From positions 62,001 through 126,000 of the forward strand of contig CAJXSR010000005.1 of NCBI GenBank assembly GCA_913061275.1: a stretch of DNA of 64,000 bases, in the 5' to 3' direction. A model generated the notes under the pieces. It had not been told where the DNA came from. It saw only the letters and a program-made list of their open reading frames with translations, and searched no databases. The translations under genes and the position numbers were made by a program. This DNA comes from an uncultured Paracoccaceae bacterium. GTDB lineage: Bacteria; Pseudomonadota; Alphaproteobacteria; Rhodobacterales; Rhodobacteraceae. This document shows, in pieces, positions 59,018 to 64,000 of the stretch. Within the stretch, counting starts at the first letter, position 1; each line of letters begins with the position of its first letter.

Positions 59018-62000
59018 CTATTTACCCTTCGCCAACACCGCAAGATCACGCGCAATAATATACGCGCCTTTGATCTTTTTATCATCATTTTCCCAATCAC
59101 GGCGCACCACGACTTTATTATCTTTAACCTTGGCGGTACCCCTTTGATCTTGTAAAAACGCCACCAGTTTTTCAGGGCTGACAAACTTATTATTACGGAA
59201 CTGCAAAACAACCCCCTTTGGCCCGCCATCCATCTTAGCAATCCCCGCCGCACGGCACATGCCTTTGATGCGAACGATGCGTAGAAGCATATTAACTTCA
59301 TCAGGCAGCTTGCCAAAACGGTCGATTAACTCGGCTGCGAAGCCTTCCAGTTCCACCTTCTTGCTCAAACCAGACAAGCGGCGATATAAGCCAAGGCGCA
59401 CATCCAGATCGGTCACGTATTTCGCAGGGATCAGCACAGGCACACCCAGATTTATCTGCGGCGACCACTGTTCATCTGCATCCGTCAGACCTTCCATTTC
59501 GCCTGCCTTCATTTTGGCGATCGCCTCTTCCAGCATCTCTTGATACAGCTCAAAACCAACTTCACGCACATGCCCCGATTGTTCATCGCCCAACAAGTTG
59601 CCAGCACCTCGAATATCCATATCCTGTGAGGCCAACATGAACCCTGCCCCCAGACTGTCTAATGACCCCAAAACCCGCAAACGTTTTTCAGCAGTCTTAG
59701 TAAGACGTTGACGCGGCTTCGTTGTCAGATACGCATAGGCGCGGGTTTTTGATCGGCCTACACGGCCCCTGATTTGATAAAGCTGTGACAGGCCAAACAT
59801 ATCGGCACGGTGAATTACCATTGTATTAGCCGTAGGAATATCCAACCCGCTTTCCACAATCGTCGTGGCCAGCAGCACATCGTATTTACCGTCATAAAAC
59901 GCATTCATACGGTCATCCAGATCACCTGCTGGCATCTGACCGTTTGCAACAACATAAGTCAGTTCTGGTAGTTGGTCCTTCAAGAATTGCTCAATGTCAG
60001 GCAGGTCTTTAATGCGCGGCACTACATAAAAGCTTTGCCCGCCTCGGTAATGTTCACGCAACAAGGCTTCGCGGATTGTAACACTGTCAAATTCGCTGAC
60101 ATAGGTACGGATAGCAAGCCTATCCACTGGTGGTGTGCCAATAATACTAAGTTCACGCACCCCAGACAAAGACATCTGCAAAGTACGCGGAATTGGCGTG
60201 GCTGTCAGGGTTAAAACATGCACATCAGAACGCAGCTGTTTCAGACGTTCTTTGTGATTCACCCCGAAGTGTTGTTCTTCATCGATTACCAATAAACCAA
60301 GATTGCTGAACTTGATGTTCTTAGCCAACAAAGCGTGCGTGCCGATAACTATTTCAACCGCCCCATCTGCCATTGCCTGTTTGGTCAGGGCAGCATTCTT
60401 AGCCGTCACAAAGCGTGACAGTTGCTTTACCCGAATGCCAGTATTACGAAAGCGTTCTTCAAAAGACTTTGCGTGTTGTCTGGCAAGCAAAGTTGTGGGG
60501 GCAACTATCGCCACTTGTGCGCCTGCACTTGCGGCAACATAGGCCGCGCGCAATGCCACTTCTGTCTTACCAAAGCCTACATCACCGCAAACCAACCGGT
60601 CCATTGGGCGGCCAGATGCCATATCCTCTAGTACATCCTCAATCGCATTCAACTGATCGTCAGTTTCAGTATACGGGAAACGTGCACAAAAACTATCCCA
60701 GTGATCGACAGGGGGGTTCATCACTTCGCCTTTACGCAACATTCGTTCGGCTGCCACACGGATCAGCTTATCCGCCATCTCGCGGATGCGCTCTTTTAGC
60801 TTGGCTTTTTTAGCTTGCCATGCACCACCGCCCAGACGATCAAGAAGCCCCTCTTCGTGGCCATAACGGCTAAGCAGTTCTATATTCTCCACAGGAATAA
60901 ACAGCCGATCATTATTGGCGTATTCCAATAAAATGCAATCATGCGGCGCCCCTGCCGCTGTGACGGTTTCCAACCCTTTATATCGCCCAACCCCGTGATC
61001 CAGATGGACCACCAGATCACCCGGAGTTAGGCTGGTGACCTCAGTAAGAAAGTTTTCCGCTTTGCGTTTACGCTTACCCGTGCGGATCAGCCGATCACCC
61101 AACACATCTTGTTCAGAAATAACCGTAAGCCCTTTGGCTTCAAACCCGTGTTCCAATGGCCAAACTGCCAGTGACAAACCACCTTTATCAGCCTTTATAT
61201 CCGACCAATTAGCTATATTTATTGCCCCAACAGTTTCATGGTCTTCCAGCAATCCTGTAAGTCGTTCACGCGCACCATTGGAAAACGACGCAATCAATAC
61301 ATGCCCAGTTTCACGCTTATCTTTGATATGGTCTGCCAATGCTCCAAACAGGCTGATCTGTTCTTGTTGTCTTTCCGGTGCAAAGTTACGCCCAATGCGC
61401 CCGCCTGCATCAATCACATTCGGGCCTGAACCTTGCGGTAATACCAAAAGCTGACGGGTTTTGTGGTTACTAAGTGCATTTTCAAACTCAAGGTCATCCA
61501 GATAAAGCAATTCGGGTGGGCATGGTTTATAAACGCTATCCATGCGTGATTTAGTGGCTAAAGCTTGTTTGCGAGCATCATACTGATCGGCTACAGACGT
61601 CCATCTTGCCAATCGCGCTTGTGTTGTGCGGTCTTCCAGAAACACTGTGGCATTGGGGATGTAATCAAATAAAGTTTCCAACTTCTCATGAAAATAGGGT
61701 GTCCAGTGTTCAACACCTTGATATTTTCGCCCGGCACTTATGCTTTCATATAAGGGGTCATCAGTACCAGCCGCACCAAATTCATGGCGGTAATTACCCC
61801 TAAACCGTTCGATAGAGGCATCATCTAAAATAACCTCTGAAACAGGCGCTAATTCTATGCGGGTCAATTTTTGTACTGTGCGCTGGGTTTCCACATCAAA
61901 GCGGCGTGCCCCATCCAATACATCGCCAAAAAAATCTAACCGTACCGGGCCACTGTCGCCCGGTGGGAATACATCAATCAGACCGCCCCGAATAGCATAA

Positions 62001-62473
62001 TCACCTGGCTCCATCACGGTTGGTGCTTGGGTAAACCCCATACGTGCAAAGAAATTACGCAACTCTTTTTCGTTAACTTGTTTACCTACTGTGGCGGTAA
62101 AGCTGGATTGTTTTAGAATGTCGCGTATGGGCACGCGTTGTGTAGCAGCCGCGACAGTCGTTAGTAAAATAAACGGTCGGTCAAACCCATCCGCAAGTGC
62201 CGCTAATGTGGCCATTCGAGTGGCGGAAATATCTGCATTGGGTGAGACACGATCATATGGCAGACAATCCCATGCGGGAAAGATAAAAACAGGCAAGTCT
62301 GGTGCAAAAAACTTTAGCGCTGTTTGGGTTTGCGCAAGGCGCGTATCATCACGGGCTATATGGAGAACTGGAGCATTTGATTTGATTAGCTGTTCAGCTA
62401 ACAAACGCGCATCATAACCCTCGGGTGCACCGCCAACAGTTATTAGATTTGGGTTATATATCTTCGTTTCCAT
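59018..62473 (-). CDS. mfd: Transcription-repair coupling factor
   Basis: 1151 aa; GDLVVHLDHGVGRYKGLE, RLVCGDVGFGKTEVALRAAY, VIDEEQHFGVNHKERLKQL, LTLTATPIPRTLQMSLSGVRELSII. Confidence 0.98.
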   Translation of the reverse strand: METKIYNPNLITVGGAPEGYDARLLAEQLIKSNAPVLHIARDDTRLAQTQTALKFFAPDLPVFIFPAWDCLPYDRVSPNADISATRMATLAALADGFDRPFILLTTVAAATQRVPIRDILKQSSFTATVGKQVNEKELRNFFARMGFTQAPTVMEPGDYAIRGGLIDVFPPGDSGPVRLDFFGDVLDGARRFDVETQRTVQKLTRIELAPVSEVILDDASIERFRGNYRHEFGAAGTDDPLYESISAGRKYQGVEHWTPYFHEKLETLFDYIPNATVFLEDRTTQARLARWTSVADQYDARKQALATKSRMDSVYKPCPPELLYLDDLEFENALSNHKTRQLLVLPQGSGPNVIDAGGRIGRNFAPERQQEQISLFGALADHIKDKRETGHVLIASFSNGARERLTGLLEDHETVGAINIANWSDIKADKGGLSLAVWPLEHGFEAKGLTVISEQDVLGDRLIRTGKRKRKAENFLTEVTSLTPGDLVVHLDHGVGRYKGLETVTAAGAPHDCILLEYANNDRLFIPVENIELLSRYGHEEGLLDRLGGGAWQAKKAKLKERIREMADKLIRVAAERMLRKGEVMNPPVDHWDSFCARFPYTETDDQLNAIEDVLEDMASGRPMDRLVCGDVGFGKTEVALRAAYVAASAGAQVAIVAPTTLLARQHAKSFEERFRNTGIRVKQLSRFVTAKNAALTKQAMADGAVEIVIGTHALLAKNIKFSNLGLLVIDEEQHFGVNHKERLKQLRSDVHVLTLTATPIPRTLQMSLSGVRELSIIGTPPVDRLAIRTYVSEFDSVTIREALLREHYRGGQSFYVVPRIKDLPDIEQFLKDQLPELTYVVANGQMPAGDLDDRMNAFYDGKYDVLLATTIVESGLDIPTANTMVIHRADMFGLSQLYQIRGRVGRSKTRAYAYLTTKPRQRLTKTAEKRLRVLGSLDSLGAGFMLASQDMDIRGAGNLLGDEQSGHVREVGFELYQEMLEEAIAKMKAGEMEGLTDADEQWSPQINLGVPVLIPAKYVTDLDVRLGLYRRLSGLSKKVELEGFAAELIDRFGKLPDEVNMLLRIVRIKGMCRAAGIAKMDGGPKGVVLQFRNNKFVSPEKLVAFLQDQRGTAKVKDNKVVVRRDWENDDKKIKGAYIIARDLAVLAKGK

Positions 62474-62512
62474 TAGACGGAACTACATGAGGTTCCGATG
62501 CGCTTCAACTGT

Positions 62513-63025
62513 TTAAAAGAGTTCCAGATAGGGTCGTAATTCTAAATATCGCGCCCATTGCATAGAGGCAAAAATAAACACAGATGCAAAAGCAACTTTG
62601 ATCCAGAAATACTTTCTATAAACCTTGCAAAAAGCATCCCAATCACCTTTCTTACTTAATATTTGGTAAGACAACCGCACATCAAAAGCACCTAGAAGAG
62701 ACATCGGGACGGCTATAAAAAATATAGATTGTAAGACCGTTATGTCGTGTGAAAAACCTAATGTTGTAATGGACGCCAATACAAAACAGACAAACAAGAC
62801 TAATGTGCTTCCATAAAGATTGAACTCACTGACTACAGATCTTGTATGAATATCCAAAAGGGCCAGCGCATCAGATTTGGCTTGCGCGTCGCCTTTGATA
62901 GCACTGCGCATCATGTATTTGGGAATGCCAAATGTCCATTGCAGGCTGCGTAACCAGACAACAATTACAAGTAACCAATACCACGGATTATCGAAGCCGT
63001 TCACAATTAATATATCTGGATACAT
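62513..63025 (-). CDS. DUF599-like membrane protein
   Basis: 170 aa; WYWLLVIVVWLRSLQWTFGIPKYMMRSAIKGDAQAKSDALALLDIHTRSVVSEFNLYGSTLVLF; multiple TM helices. Confidence 0.7.
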   Translation of the reverse strand: MYPDILIVNGFDNPWYWLLVIVVWLRSLQWTFGIPKYMMRSAIKGDAQAKSDALALLDIHTRSVVSEFNLYGSTLVLFVCFVLASITTLGFSHDITVLQSIFFIAVPMSLLGAFDVRLSYQILSKKGDWDAFCKVYRKYFWIKVAFASVFIFASMQWARYLELRPYLELF

Positions 63026-63156
63026 ACAAGCCTCATTATCTTTTCTTACCCATAATACGTGGCATTAATGCTGAATCCAATGAACCAAATATATTTTATC
63101 TTGAATTTGCATCAAAATTTAGGCAACTCAGTATAAGACAACCGAAAGCACCCCAA

Positions 63157-64000
63157 ATGACCACATATACAGCCCCTTTTCCTGCAAATCGACCACGCCG
63201 GCTACGTCGTACTGATTGGATGCGTGATTTGGTACGCGAAAATGTGCTGACTGCAGCAGATTTCATTTGGCCAATTTTTGTGATGGAAGGAACGGATGCA
63301 TCAGAACCTGTACCTTCTATGCCAGGTGTAGAGCGTTTGACCGTAGACAGGGCCGTTCTTGCGGCGAATGAAGCGGCTAATCTTGGTATTCCTGTAATTG
63401 CCTTGTTTCCATATACACCAACGCATTTAAAAACACCTGATTGCGAAGAAGCCTATAATCCTGACAATTTGGTTAATAAGGCCACACGCGCGATTAAGGC
63501 AGCAGTCCCTGATATCGGCATCATGCTGGATGTAGCACTTGATCCTTATAACTCCAATGGCCACGATGGCATTGTGCAAGACGGTGTTATTTTAAATGAC
63601 GAAACCCTGATGGTGTTAGAAAGACAAGCCTTGTGCCATGCCGAAGCGGGTGCAGATATTTTGGGGCCATCGGATATGATGGATGGTCGCATTGGTGTTA
63701 TTCGACGCGCATTAGAACAAAATGACTTTCCTGATGTGGTTATAATGGCCTATTCTGCTAAGTTTTCTTCTGCTTATTATGGCCCTTTTCGGGATGCTGT
63801 CGGGGCAACAGGCGCACTTACTGGGGATAAATCCACATATCAAATGGATGCAGGTAATTCTGATGAAGCCATGCGTATGATTGCACGTGATTTAAGTGAA
63901 GGGGCAGATATGGTTATGGTCAAGCCAGGGCAGCCCTATCTTGATATTTGTCAACGTGTGAACACTGAATTCAACGCACCGACGTTCGCTTATCAGGTCA
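63157..64000 (+). CDS. hemB: Delta-aminolevulinic acid dehydratase (porphobilinogen synthase), truncated by window end
   Basis: Read directly (absent from the ORF track, no stop in window): MTTYTAPFPANRPRRLRRTDWMRDLVRENVLTAADFIWPIFVMEG...LGPSDMMDGRIGVIRRALEQ...MVKPGQPYLDICQRV. Confidence 0.97.
   Translation, partial: MTTYTAPFPANRPRRLRRTDWMRDLVRENVLTAADFIWPIFVMEGTDASEPVPSMPGVERLTVDRAVLAANEAANLGIPVIALFPYTPTHLKTPDCEEAYNPDNLVNKATRAIKAAVPDIGIMLDVALDPYNSNGHDGIVQDGVILNDETLMVLERQALCHAEAGADILGPSDMMDGRIGVIRRALEQNDFPDVVIMAYSAKFSSAYYGPFRDAVGATGALTGDKSTYQMDAGNSDEAMRMIARDLSEGADMVMVKPGQPYLDICQRVNTEFNAPTFAYQV

Noticed and set aside
1-64000. CRISPR array, prophage, transposon, tRNA/rRNA genes, toxin-antitoxin or defence island
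   Set aside because: Looked for regular direct-repeat/spacer structure, integrase/transposase motifs, tRNA cloverleaf ends and nuclease-helicase clusters. None was recognised; mfd is the standard repair gene.

Overview
The 64 kb window reads as a compact, fairly AT-rich alphaproteobacterial chromosome segment, probably Rhodobacterales-like. It is mostly housekeeping and catabolic operons. No CRISPR array, prophage, transposase, toxin-antitoxin or defence island was recognised. Main blocks, in order: (1) uvrA 3' end, CBS protein, mmsB-mmsA with a divergent LysR. (2) coaD, tandem peptidyl-prolyl isomerases, DUF3179, tyrS, anmK. (3) An Fe-S assembly operon: Rrf2/IscR-like regulator, cysteine desulfurase, sufB, sufC, sufD, two YIP1-like proteins, sufS. 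A perfect TTTAGAA-N3-TTCTAAA palindrome lies upstream. (4) A RamB/ScfR-type regulator with a repeat-rich divergent promoter, then a fatty-acid oxidation operon. (5) An oxidoreductase/aldolase/epimerase catabolic trio and a porin. (6) A bkd-type 2-oxoacid dehydrogenase operon with an Lrp regulator, an Asp/Glu racemase-like + PhzF-like pair, and a second Lrp regulator with putA. (7) phoB, hemF and a candidate complete gamma-butyrobetaine/carnitine degradation operon with a GlxA/CdhR-like regulator. (8) A circularly permuted two-piece tmRNA gene next to sspB, then fumC and an orphan YejA-like binding protein. (9) An unannotated ~75-nt sRNA candidate carrying CCTCCTT, DsbA-like, YdjM-like and a membrane-anchored NYN-like protein, mfd, DUF599-like and the 5' part of hemB. 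The best leads are the sRNA candidate (56617-56691), the single-cysteine IscR-like regulator with its Irr/ICE-like nested palindrome, the operator clusters at 20491-20687 and 21054-21115, the carnitine operon and the NYN-like protein. All family calls come from reading the sequence; no database search was run.
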